Positions 44,523 to 55,296 of a stretch of DNA of 64,000 nucleotides are shown piece after piece. The stretch is from contig MU004238.1 in the NCBI GenBank assembly GCA_010405405.1, positions 73,530 to 137,529 on the forward strand, given 5' to 3'. Position numbers and translations under genes: made by a program. Below the pieces are notes generated by a model. It worked only from the letters and a program-made list of their open reading frames with translations, was not told where the DNA came from and ran no database searches. Within the stretch, counting starts at the first letter, position 1. Each line of letters opens with the position of its first letter. The DNA is from Microthyrium microscopicum. Lineage: Eukaryota > Ascomycota > Dothideomycetes > Microthyriales > Microthyriaceae.

Positions 44523-44862
44523 ATCGCCGCCATGGACAAAATGAAACGCGTGGTTCTTATCACCCTCGTTAGTCGTTGACCGCGACTTTCTGTCATCAAG
44601 TGCTTTATTTCTTGAAGCGTCCGTAAACGTTGTTGTTGTGTATGAACGATATACATTAGAGAGTATGCTCTCCATGAGGTGCAATGTACTCTGACCACTC
44701 GTTGAACGCATGAAAAGCATTTGAATTTCCATAACTTTCTGTATTCGTATTATCAATTATGCCGCGGCCACTTTGTGCCACAGATTCATCCCATTTTAGG
44801 ACTGAAGACTCCTTTCTATGCTTTGTGAATATCGTACAATCGTCGTGACCATTATAGCGCGG
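44523..44862. other. Convergent spacer
   Basis: These 340 bp lie between the 3' ends of the 389-aa gene and the 486-aa GPI-protein gene. I see no gene or repeat. Confidence 0.55.
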
Positions 44863-46426
44863 TTATAAGCAGCCGAGGAAGATGAGAAAGGTGACCAGAG
44901 CGCAAGCTTCTAGTGCAACAGCACCAACTCTGTGTCCAGAATATGCACTGCTCTTGTTTGCCCCTATTCCAGAAGCAACTGCTGCTCCCACACCACCACT
45001 TGATGTTGCTTTCGATGTTGCTCCTGCTCCCGCTCCTGTTTCCGTTCCTGTTCCTGTGACGGTCGGAAGCGTAACAGTCGAGCCGCCAAGAATCACAATA
45101 CCACTGGTTGTGCCAACGGACAAGGGAATAAAGCTGCTTCCGACTACACCAACAGCCCCTGCTGAGAAAGTCTGTCCCTCAATAACAACCGCGCCGGATG
45201 CAGCAGGTGTAATAACCTCGCCATTTACAGTGACAGGAGGGCCAAGAGCTAAAGGACTCGATCCCGATCCTGAACCCGAGCCTGAGTTGCCTGAACCGGA
45301 TCCAGCGGTGGATCCAGGGCCTGAGCCCGAATTTGACCCAGAACCTCCATTCGAGCCTGGATTTGAACCAGAGCCCGTGCCTGTGCCAGTAGGTTGCGCA
45401 CCATTGCCGGTAGGTTGTCCGCCGTTGCCAGTTTGCCCACCACTTTGCTGTTGTTGCGGATCGCCAGTCTGACCACCACTTCCACCTCCATTGGATGCGC
45501 CGGCACCTCCGCCTCCTGGACCGTTTTGACCACCAAAGGGGTCTGCAGCTAGCGTGACTTGTAGACCCGTTTGAGTAAGAACTGAAACCGTTGTATGTAC
45601 TTGGGGCTGAATTCCGAATGCTGGTGTTTCCCGTGCAGGTTGAGGTACTCCATGAAAACACGTACGTGGGTCGCCGCCGTTGAGGAGGGAAGTCAGAGCC
45701 GGGAGTCCGTCAACCAAATAGTATGCCTTAGATGTCTCTGGTGTTGGATCGCCTGGGGTAGACGGGAATACGAGCTTGGATGTAGATTCGGGAGGAACGG
45801 GTATGGGTTCGTCATCTTCGGCACACGTTGGTATGCCGCCTCTTGCCGTTAACGTACTATGAAGGATGAGGGTGGGAGTAGGATAGGCTATATATGTGGT
45901 GGGATAGGTTCTGTTTAGACGTTAGCTCTCAATTTGCGATTGATGCGATCTGATACTTACAGTGTCGTTCCAAATTGTGACCAAGTAAAAGTAGTTGTAG
46001 GCGGAGGAACCCATGTGGCATTCGATGTTGGATTCCAAGCTTCATATATTGAGCTTGTTGTATAGCTGCTCCCGTTGGCATATGTGTATACTATAGGGAT
46101 GACGGTCGCAGTGACATTTTCCTGGCGCAAGTCCAATGGAAAGGGGTAGGAGACGGTAGTTGGAAATAGTCGAACGGTACATGTCTGACTACCGCATAGA
46201 GATGATGTGAGAGATGCAGAGGAGGTGATGACTCCTGTCTTTGGAGAAGGATCTTGCGACGTGGTAGTATTTAAGAATGGTGTAGAATCTGTTGTACTGT
46301 CAGTTGGCAATGCATCGAGAAGGCAACTGTGCCGATTGTACCTGCAGAAGTAAATGCTGTGTATTGCAGCAAACACGCTTCGAAAAGCACAATATGGCGA
46401 AGAAGAAACGCCCCCTTAAAATACAT
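44863..46426 (-). CDS. Gly/Ser-rich extracellular protein, probably GPI-anchored (486 aa)
   Basis: Three exons (46342-46426, 45961-46288, 44863-45910) with introns of 53 and 50 bp. The first exon encodes a signal-peptide-like start (MYFKGAFLLRHIVLFEACLL). The second and third carry a Thr/Tyr/Pro-rich region with N-glycosylation sites (NGSSYTTSS, NPTSNATW, TYIAYPTPT). A roughly 100-residue low-complexity tract of Gly/Ser/Gln/Asn/Thr repeats follows (near 45240-45540). Then comes a beta module (VTVNGEVITPAASGAVVIEG, then SGIVILGGSTVTLP) and a hydrophobic end (VGAVALEACALVTFLIFLGCL) that looks like a GPI signal. The repeat tract produces a 196-codon Pro/Glu frame on the other strand that is only a shadow. 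The second acceptor was chosen over a nearer AG because only it keeps the frame and lies about 10 nt after CTGAC. Confidence 0.8.
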
Positions 46427-47898
46427 GATAGCTATATATCATGTCTAAAAGAAATGTAATGGCGGAAAGCACGTAAAGATCAAACGAATGAAGAAGGTTA
46501 GGATTACGACGATATCAAAGACCAAGAGAAAGAACGTTGGTAGCGCAGACGTAACGCGGTGGAGATATTATTGGGTGGCGGGTTCAGTCAGACGGCCACA
46601 CCGTCAACAGGTTACACTTGTAGATTTCTACGGCTTGTATTTCCCACACTTAACAAACTAAACTTCGCAAGTAGTGCATGAACTAAACATAAGAGGAGAG
46701 CGTGGAGAGACAAAAGCGATCCTTGCTAAGACTGTCGAAAATGAACCAGGATAACTTTTTGATCCGTCGAGCACAGTCCCGACAAAGCAAGGCGTGAACA
46801 GGCCTTAAGCTTGTGCTTTTGCTGTGTCTCCTGGGTTTGTTGCGGGAACTACAACCACTACAACCAGTAACTATCAATGATCAAGACTCCAAAGTCCCAT
46901 CTAAGGACCAACTACTGGTCACCTTCCTGTCGGTTGATCTTCGAGGACTAACCTGAATCCTCTCGCCAGGCCTTGGCGACCAGACTGACATGTGGAGCAT
47001 GGTCGGCTCTCTGCGTTACATCCTTGATAGGCACCATCTCTGGACGCAACCATGGAGCAGGAAGATGCATCACGCAAGCATGACCATGGACCAGGAGTCC
47101 AGGACAAAGTCCTCGCGATGAGTTGGCTTTGCCGAGTCGTTTGGCCCGAGGATGAACTCCAAAGATGGAGTATCATTCGCGTAGCAATTATTCTATTAAC
47201 AATGACACTCGTTGATGGTCGATATAAAAGGTTTATTTCTGGAGGTTTTGATAGTGGTTTAGGGAGGCTGAGCAGACATGCAGACCACGGCCGTTTCGGA
47301 TTGCCCTTAGCGAAAGGCAAATAATGCAGCGCATTCTTGGGACTTTTTGCACGTAAATAGATCAGAAGATCTTCACAACTAACTGCAAGGAATTCCACAT
47401 CTGCCCGTATCCCGTTTTGCGGAATTGAGTTGAAGTTTGTAATGGTTTCTTAGGCTCTTTGACAAGTTATCAACGGTCCACCCACATTTCGTAGATCAAG
47501 ATCTCTGTACGGAGTACGGGTTGCCCGAACACGAACTGGTCGTGGTTTCCAGCTGCCAATGCTGTTCTGGAATAGTGGCGCAACTCAAGCAGATGAAAGC
47601 CTGCACATGTTCAACAGGCAATTTAATTCGCCAGTTGTATCTCTGAGCTGATTGAAAAGTCCCGCTCAGCCCCTTGTGGCCCCTCCTCAAAGGAGCTGCT
47701 TCTATCCAGTCTTTCGAGACCATTGCTGTTCCTGTCTGTCGTTAATCTCAGTTTTATCGTGAACTTCTGCGCGTCTCCGATATCTTGGTTCTGGACGCTT
47801 CATCTCCTGGATCACCATTACAACTTCCGTCGCGACACTATTGGTTCTTATGACTTACTGAGCCCTCACAACACGAAAGAGACGCCCTAAGAGCGGAC
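46427..47898. promoter_or_regulatory. Divergent intergenic region (1.5 kb)
   Basis: This lies between the 486-aa GPI-protein gene (-) and the peptidase-like gene (+). I see no supported gene. Because the downstream protein lacks a signal peptide at the first available ATG, an upstream first exon could be hidden here; I could not identify it. Confidence 0.4.
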
Positions 47899-49691
47899 AT
47901 GGGTCGCAAGCGACCGACGCGGCGGGCCACGCAGTCAATACCTGCTCCCATACGTTTAAGACCCAGCCAAAAGTTTGACGGAGATGATGGTCAATGGTCA
48001 ACCTTCATAGTTGGTGTTGGGACGCCTCCACAAAACTTCAGAGTACTTCCCGCGAGTCAAATCTCGGAAACATATGTCACGTCCACCGAAGGATGCATAT
48101 CTTCAGATCCATCGAATTGCTACAGCTTGCGCGGAGGAGAGATATTCAACAGTAATCCACCAGCAGGCTTCTTGTCGAATCAGTCCTCGACTTGGGACGA
48201 ATTGGGACTTTATGGCTTGACTGAAGAGTCGACTTTGGACGTTACCGGAAATGGAGATTTTGGAACAGATGTGATCAGTTTGAACGGCGGAAATGGATCC
48301 TCAACGGGAGATGGCGTTTCTTTGGCAGCACAGGTTGTTGCTGCTGTACCAGACAAAGACTACTTTTTAGGTTCACTAGGCCTTTCCCAACGTCCTCCGT
48401 CGTTCAGCACCGCGTCGAATGCGAAAGACAATCTCCTGGATAGTTTGTACGAGAAGAAGCTTATTCCTAGCAGGAGCTTCAGCTATACGGCAGGCGCATA
48501 CTATGGCGATAGTAAGTCATTAGTCATGAGTGCTTTTTGAGTATGAAAGAGCTAATCGTTGATATAGATGGCAAAAACAACTACGGTTCATTAGTACTCG
48601 GGGGATACGATTCTACCCGATTACAAGCCAACAAATCGCTATCCATACACTTCGGACAATCCGATTCGCGACCGATCATCGTTGGCGTACAATCAATAAT
48701 AGCATCAGATAGCTTGAACGGAACCGCAAGCATGACATCTGGAACCAACGGCCATCTATCACTCATAGACTCCTCAGTGCCACACATATGGCTCCCTCGC
48801 GCCGTCTGCGACAACTTCGCCTCCAACTTTGGCCTCTTCTACGATGTCAACTCCGACCTCTACATAATAAACTCCACCATGCACGCCAAATGGAACTCTA
48901 CTAATCCCACATTCACCTTCAAGATCGGTAGCACCGCCACCGACAATGGTAACGGCATCAATATCATCCTCCCCTACAAAGCATTCGATGTCTCTGTTGC
49001 ATGGCCGATATATGCCAGCACAGTATATAACTTCCCCATCCGCCGCGCCGCCAATGACTCACAATACGTGCTTGGTCGCACATTTCTACAACAAGCACAC
49101 ATCACAGTCGACTATGATCGGCAAAACTTCACAATCGCTGCCGCCATATTCCCCGACACCAGCACCTCCGAAAACATCATCACCATCAAAGCACCCACCA
49201 CCGGCAGCTCCACCTCCAAAATATCCACCGGCGCTATAGCCGGCATAGTAATCGGCGCCATCGCTCTGCTCATCCTCGCCATTGGCGCATTCCTCTTCTT
49301 CCGCAAACGAAAACGCTCTCAAGCACGTAAAGCCAAAGTCTCCGAACTAGACGCCCGCGACAGCGGGATAAATCCCGCATACGCAAAAGTCCCAGGTGGA
49401 GGCCTCCACGAAGCTGGCGGAGACGAAGTACATGAAGTACCAGGTTCAGACACAGAATTTAAGCAACGCGCAGGCGCAACGGAGCTGGATACTGTGCCAC
49501 CTGTCTTTGAATTGCCGGGTGAAAACAACTTGTCGCCGTATTCTCAGCATCCATCCCCATATCGGACGAGCCAGGGGAGTCTGGGCGTGAGTAGTCCGGG
49601 GACGGCAACGGGAAGTGGTGGACCGTTGAGTCCGACGCAGCCTAGTCCGATGCATAGTGCGAGTCCGGGGAGTGAGAGGAGGCGATTTTGA
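47899..49691 (+). CDS. Aspartic-peptidase-like single-pass membrane protein, probably without peptidase activity
   Basis: Two exons (47899-48511 and 48568-49691; 56-bp intron joining AYYGD to NGKNNYG) give 578 aa from the first available ATG. The pepsin-like fold is visible: DGDDGQWSTFIVGVGTPPQNFRVLP at the start, NYGSLVLGGYDSTRL, LSLIDSSVPHIWLP and YVLGRTFLQQAHITVDYD. The first catalytic D-T/S-G is absent (RVLPASQISETYV), and the second site reads IDSSVP rather than DTGT. After the fold come a Ser/Thr linker, a transmembrane helix (about 437-460, GAIAGIVIGAIALLILAIGAFLFF), basic residues and a 110-residue Pro/Ser-rich tail. No signal peptide is encoded at 47899 and an in-frame TGA lies about 50 bp upstream, so a signal exon may be missing. 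A surface receptor or scaffold role is inference. Confidence 0.8.
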
Positions 49692-50160
49692 GGGGCGATG
49701 TGAAGTTGTTAATTGTCAAAAGTTGAGGGAAGGGAGATTTTGTAATGATCATGTAATTGGATATGGAAGCTATGTGCTCGGATTTGAGAGGCGTCTTCAG
49801 CATTGCATACGCTTGTTTGGAAGAAAGGCTAATTGTTGTTTATAATTATAAATGCGAGGCAGTCAGAACGAGTTCCTGATATCAATGATAACTAGATCTT
49901 TTTGGTCAAAGTAATGGCACACATCGTTCGATCTTGTACATTTACGTTTGGGAACTCAAAATCTTATCAATGATAGAATGTCATCATCTAAGCATAAACA
50001 CAACTCCATTACAGTGTGGGTATGTAACAAGCCAAAAGCAGCTCAATATAAAGCACGACCCAAAGCGCCATGCAGTAGAACACAAACACGTCCCATCTTC
50101 ATCAGTCATCGACTCATCATTAAGTAGTGAACAAGCCAGCTCCAACGAAGTCCCAGTGTA
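49692..50160. other. Convergent spacer
   Basis: These 469 bp lie between the peptidase-like gene and DSN1. I see no gene, repeat or distinct motif. Confidence 0.55.
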
Positions 50161-52162
50161 TCATTCATCCAGCTTTCCAGCCAAAGCTCGTAGTACGTCT
50201 CTCGAAGCTATATCGGCCGAGCCACTAGATGCTTTCGCCTCCTCGTCTCTCCGTTCTAATCTCTTCGCCCAAATGCCTTTGATTCTGTCGGCAATTTGCC
50301 CGGCAGTGTCGGCGTATGTCCCGAGCCTGTGAATTCCATCTGCGAAGGCGTCGACCGTGGGCTCTAGCTTTCCGGCTATAGCTTGTATTCGAGCGGATAT
50401 TGCTTGTGTAGAATCATTGGAGGAGGTTGATAGTTTGAGCGATGACATAATTGCGCGCTGACTGTCAGAAAGCAGTTCTTGATTTATCTCAGAGCTGTCT
50501 GGCTCTGATGTAGGTTTCGTCACTGGCTTTGACTTTGGCAGAAGCTCTTTCCATGTCTTTTCTTCTGCTTCGAGGCTATCGTTTGTTAGTATCATGATAT
50601 ATATTGATCGCAGTGTACATACTGCTCAATCTCGTCTTGCAGTTCTTTGAGCTTAGCCTCATTAGTGATATTCCGAGGATTGGGTTTCTTTGGCAACGAA
50701 GGACCTGGATTGTCTTTCCGGTCGAACCAATCCCACAACTGCGATTTGGAAGAGAAGTCCTTGATAAGCTCTTCTTGGATTTGGCGTGCTAAGCCGAGAT
50801 TAGCTTCTCTCTCTTTAATATTGTGCCGTACTCACCTGATTCGATAGCTATCGTCTCCAGGGTGCTCTTGTCGGTAGAACCCCGTGGCTTCTCCAACAAT
50901 GCTCTAGTTGAGCACCATATCAAAAGATGTCTCATCCGTTGCGGTTCAAAGAGACCCGTCTCGATGAGTTTGTAAAACTCGTCAACATCTACTTCGGTAT
51001 GTGGTATAGCTACATAATCAGAAATAATAATATTAGCGTCTAAATCCTGCTTTGGGGGAAGTGCTGAGAAGTCCAGCAAGATGTAGACTCCATTGGAAGG
51101 GCGTCGCTTTTTGCCAGATCCGTAGATCTTCTGTGCAGCTGGCCGTGCAGCTTTTGGCAAAGTGGCTGGGCCATCCACAAACTTGCGCTTCTCAGCGGGA
51201 GTGTTCTTACCGTTCGAAGTTCCGCTGTCTATCAACGAGCTAGCTCTTCTCCCTCGTAGACCAGTGCTACTCCGCCGATCGCCTGATGAGTTTCTGCCTC
51301 CTGCAGCTCTCATTGCCTTGTTTCTCTTGATTACCGGAGTGTCCGCGAATGGTAAGGCAATAGTTGTGCCGTTCTGTCGTGATTTCTTAATATTCAGATT
51401 CTGCGCATCATCTATTCTGGGGCTCTCCTCTCGTCTAATCTCTTTCCGCACAGGTTGTTGGGCAGGCGGAGGAGTTCGTTCGAGCGTGCGTGATTTTCGT
51501 TGCTTTGGTGCTGGCGCAGTCTTTTCGACAACTGGAGCTTCGTTCTCAGCGGACAATCGTGCTGAGCGCCTTCGTTTGGGAGGTGAATCGGCTTTCGGAG
51601 AAACCTGTGGTTGAGCTTTCTTCCTACGAGGCTCTGGAGCAGACTCGGGTGGATCTGGGGCCGGTGGTGCGGAGGTGGAGGACGTCGCATCTGTTTCATT
51701 CGCCGTTCTCTTTGGATTTCTTCTGCGAAAAGTAAAGCCATCTTTCTCCTCGTCGTATACTACAGATGGTCAGTAAAGCCTCCAAACATAGGATTTTCCA
51801 ATTGTGCAGGGGTTAGAATCCAAATGCGCTAAAAGTGTATTGCGGTGGGTGACGTGAAGAGAAGTCCTCGCAGGGCAATACAACAATCCAAGCTGTCCAT
51901 GACTCAGGGCAGTACGATAAAATCGCTTCCAAACATCGCCGGAAAAGTACGAACCTTTTTTCTTCTTGCGCCCCGGTTTGACAAGTGGTTTTTGCCCTGT
52001 AGCATCATCCAGCCCATCGTCTCCTCCTATCCGACTTCTCTTCTTCAGAGGCGCTGAATCTTCATCCTCCATATTGACACGCGCAGTCGCCTTTCGTTTT
52101 GTCCTTTGCGCAGCCGACATTTTCAGAGGCTCCAAGGGGGCGCGCGCAACAAGCGCCGTCAT
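50161..52162 (-). CDS. DSN1: Kinetochore MIND/Mis12-complex subunit Dsn1 (Mis13)
   Basis: Four exons (51955-52162, 50836-51759, 50623-50788, 50161-50575), with introns of 195, 47 and 47 bp, give 570 aa. The N-terminal half is basic and disordered with an RRASSLID-type stretch (GLRGRRASSLIDSG), a recognised landmark of Dsn1 proteins. The conserved middle follows: AIPHTEVDVDEFYKLIETGLFEPQRMRHLLIWCSTRAL, then helices (ARQIQEELIKDFSSKSQLWDWFDR) and coiled-coil segments (NEAKLKELQDEIEHLEAEEKTW). Dsn1 joins Mis12, Nnf1 and Nsl1 to bridge inner and outer kinetochore. A second in-frame Met 14 codons in (MSAAQRTKRK, 52120) is a possible alternative start. Confidence 0.9.
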
Positions 52163-52937
52163 GGAGGTGGGTTATGCGCGTTTGGTGTTGACCAATGTTT
52201 GTTTGACTGGTGGTTGTCAACCACGGCAATGGGGAGAGGTATGTGTCACGAAGCGTTGTTTTCGGGTGCCTGGACGCGTCGGTTGCCTAGAGATGCTGAT
52301 TGAGCGGGAGTGAGTGACGGTAGGCTCCGAATTGCAGGCGTTGGGATAGAATATAGTCGTGTTAGAAGTTACTGGAGGCGTGGGAACTGCTTTGGCGATG
52401 AGGGCGGGAGCTCGAGCATTTCCGCTCCATGTAAACAATGCGCTTGCCAAGAAATAGACACGTGAGCCACAGGTGCTCGATTAGGAAAGCGCGAGTGGCA
52501 CTTGCACTAGCCTCCTTGTGGCATCATGGATTAAAGCTGTGGTCCGTGCATCTAGCGTGTCAAGAGCTTCAAAATATGGAAGGCACGTCTTTGATCATGA
52601 CAACTTTACTTCAACCTCCTTTGTTGTCTAAAATTGTATGATTTTGGTAACGATTCGAATGCCCGGGCTGATATCCGGGTCTTGAACTGGTTCCTTCAAA
52701 TCGAGAAGATAAGAGGAGCGCTTGGGCCTCGTATGTATGAATGAGACAGCCTTGAAAAAACATCCTCGGTACTTTTCCAAATCTCATCAGTCCAATCGGG
52801 GCTGCATGATTCTAATTGCAAAGTTGCCGAATGGCCACGGTATCTATAGCAAGGTAAATAAACATCCAATGTAAACTTCGTTCCTCTCTTCTTGCTTGTC
52901 TTCCAGTCCATCAACCAACAGCACCACAATCTTTACA
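52163..52937. other. Divergent promoter region between DSN1 and the acyl-CoA dehydrogenase gene
   Basis: This is 775 bp. A perfect hairpin-like pair CCCGG...CCGGG lies near 52662-52679. No gene is supported; the B-box-like text near the hairpin was checked for a tRNA and rejected. Confidence 0.5.
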
Positions 52938-54531
52938 ATGGCTATCAAATCATACTCCCGCGGCGAGGTCGCAAAGCACAATACCGAGGAAGACCTCTGG
53001 TGCATTATCGACACCAGAGTCTACGACCTCACAGATTTTGTTGACGCCCATCCCGGAGGAAATGTCGTCCTTCGTGAAGTCGCTGGCAAGGATGCCACCA
53101 AAGAGTTCTATGGCCTCCATCGCCAGGAAGTGCTCATCAAGTACGAGGACATGTGTATTGGCTCTATTGAAGGCGAAAAGCCCACAATCATTATCCAAAG
53201 AGCAGGAGAGCTTTCTCAAGTCCCATATGCCGAGCCAATATGGCTGCGACCAGAGTTCCGAAGTCCTTACTTCTCTGACAAGCATCGTTTACTTCAAAAG
53301 ACCGTCCGCAAGTGGGTTGACACATACCTATACCCCAAGGCGCAACAACACGAAGCCGAGGGCACATACATTACAACAAGCCCAGATCTAATCCAGCAGA
53401 TGGTGAAGCAAAATCTTATTGGAATGCGATTGGGACCAGGCAAACATCTTCACGGCCAGTCGTTGTTTGGCGGTGTCATGAAAGGTGAAGAATTCGACTA
53501 CTTCGCAGATCTCGTCACCATGCAGGAAATGTCTCGTGTCAATGCTAGAGGTTTCTCAGATGGAAATCTCGGAGGCTTGGTCATCTCATTGACGGCGATC
53601 CGCAATTGGCTACAAAACGAAAAGCTTCGCGACTACGTGACGAAGGAGTGTATGGAAGGTCGCAAGTTCACAGCTCTTTGCATTTCCGAGGCTTTTGCTG
53701 GAAGTGACGTTTCAGGACTACGCACGACTTGTGAAAAGACACCAGATGGAAAGTTCTTTATCATCAATGGTACCAAGAAGTGGATCACCAACGGAATGTT
53801 TGCGGACTACTTTGTCACAGCTTGCAGGACAGATAAAGGCTTCAACATGATCCTTGTTCCCAAACAAGAAGGTGTAGAAGTCACACCGATCAAGACATCA
53901 TACTCTCCTGCCGCTGGAACGGCCTATGTGCAGTACGATAACGTCAAGGTTCCAATCGACCACTTGATGGGCAAAGAGCATGATGGGTTCCGAGTCATTA
54001 TGGGCAACTTCAATCACGAGCGATTTGGCATGGCTTGCGGCAGTATCCGTAAATCTCGAACCATGGTCGAAGAATGCCTCAAATGGTCCAATCAACGACA
54101 AGTTTTCGGAAAGAGACTGATAGACCAGCCCACCATTCGTGCAAAGTAAGTAACTCTTCATAAGTCAAAAGTTCGATCTCTAACTTGGGCACAGGCTAGC
54201 TAAAATGATTTCCATCGTCGAATCGAATCAGGCATGGTTAGAATCCATCACATACCAGATGAACAACCTTAGCTATGCCGAGCAGAACAAACTTCTTGGC
54301 GGTCCAATCGCTCTACTCAAGCAGCATATCACCCGCGGTGCTCATGAGATTGCCGATGAAGCCACCAACATCTTTGGAGGCCGTGGTATCACTCAAACAG
54401 GCATGGGCAAAGCTATTGAGATGTTCAACAGAACTTACAAGTTCGATGCTATTCTGGGAGGTGCGGAAGAGGTCCTTGCCGATTTAGGTGTTAGACAGGC
54501 CATGAAGTTCATGCCTAAGGCTATGTTGTAA
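52938..54531 (+). CDS. Cytochrome b5 / acyl-CoA dehydrogenase fusion protein
   Basis: Two exons (52938-54145 and 54195-54531; 49-bp intron) give 514 aa from MAIKSYSRGEV at 52938 (context ACAATGG); an upstream in-frame ATG at 52896 would add 14 Ser/Thr-rich residues. Residues 1-80 form a cytochrome b5 domain with the heme-ligand motif DAHPGGN and the second His in FYGLHRQE. Residues 110-514 are an acyl-CoA dehydrogenase: LCISEAFAGSDVSGLRTTC and KKWITNGMFADYFV (FAD and substrate binding), FNHERFGMACGSIRKSRTMVEE, NQRQVFGKRLIDQPTIRAKLAKM and EATNIFGGRGITQTGMGKAIE. At the place of the medium-chain catalytic Glu (IYEGT) the text is ILGGAEEVLADLG, so the base may come from elsewhere. The heme domain may transfer the electrons normally taken by ETF. 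The substrate is unknown. Confidence 0.92.
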
Positions 54532-54917
54532 AAGAGAATACCATATTCTTTCAACATCGGAAAGGGAGTTTTGGATCCTCTTGCAAGTGCATCTGTACAA
54601 AATTTAGAGTAATTTGCTGAAAATGTTTAAGCACTGGCAGCCAACTTGATAGAAGCAATTCGTGACACAAAAGACAAAACGTTTGTTAATGAAATGTGCA
54701 AACTTTGCAGCTTGCGGGTATAATTGATTGGTAAATAATACAGATCCAAAAAGAGCTTTGCAGTCTTGTAGAGGATGATGATCTAAGTCAAAATGACAGA
54801 ATATTCCTCCATGCTAATATCGCTCAAAGCTTAGCTTCAATGCTAGCCAGCCATAACCATTCCAAATGCAGTCCAATGTCGTTCCTTCGTAAGTTCCATA
54901 AATTTTGGAGAGTAGAT
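54532..54917. other. Convergent spacer
   Basis: These 386 bp lie between the acyl-CoA dehydrogenase gene and the possible 58-aa gene. I see no other feature. Confidence 0.5.
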
Positions 54918-55094
54918 TCAAGTCCAGTAGCCGCCTTTGCGGCCTTCGCTGCTTGACGTATCGTCAGAGCTACCAGATCCGTATGTGATGACTACGGTTG
55001 TGCCGGCCTGAGGTACCGGTAGTATGCTTGAGGTTGACATGTTGAGGGAAGAAGAGTTGTGTGAGTTGTTTGATTGTGATGTTGATTGAGCCAT
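54918..55094 (-). CDS. Possible small protein, 58 aa, Ser/Gly-rich
   Basis: The frame from the ATG at 55094 encodes a hydrophilic Ser/Asn/Gly-rich peptide beginning MAQSTSQSNNSHNSSS and ending SSSEGRKGGYWT. No domain or signal peptide is present. Support comes mainly from the surroundings: a TATA box (TATATATAAG on the minus strand, 55287-55296) lies about 190 bp upstream, and the DNA between is strongly A/C-rich with CAAACAC-type stretches, as in leaders of highly induced fungal genes. The frame stays open upstream to 55322, but the first ATG is at 55094. It may be a stress- or development-induced small protein; that is inference. Confidence 0.45.
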   Translation of the reverse strand: MAQSTSQSNNSHNSSSLNMSTSSILPVPQAGTTVVITYGSGSSDDTSSSEGRKGGYWT

Positions 55095-55286
55095 TTGATA
55101 TGTGTGGTGTTTTGGATTTTGAAGCTGGAGTGTGCTTCGAGGTATTTGATGATGATAATAGTGCGTTGAGTGCTTGTATATGGAAATGTTTTGTAGCGTA
55201 GTCGTTGGGTTGAAGAGACTTGTATAATGTGTTTGATGTTTGCTTGAGGTGATGAGGATTCTAGAGATTTGAGAGCATTCCGGTCT

Positions 55287-55296
55287 CTTATATATA
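55287..55296 (-). promoter_or_regulatory. TATA box upstream of the possible small gene
   Basis: The minus strand reads TATATATAAG here, followed by an A/C-rich stretch and the ATG at 55094. The spacing would allow a start site 30-60 bp downstream and a leader of roughly 130-160 nt. Confidence 0.45.

Noticed and set aside
44882-45472. 196-codon Pro/Glu-repeat frame on the plus strand
   Set aside because: It is the antisense shadow of the Gly/Ser repeat tract in the 486-aa GPI protein; it has no domain and the opposite-strand gene has signal peptide, introns and a GPI end.
52640-52695. B-box-like text (GATTCGAATGC) and GTTCAAGAC on the other strand near a CCCGG/CCGGG hairpin
   Set aside because: No matching A box, acceptor stem or anticodon arm could be folded around it, so a tRNA is not supported.
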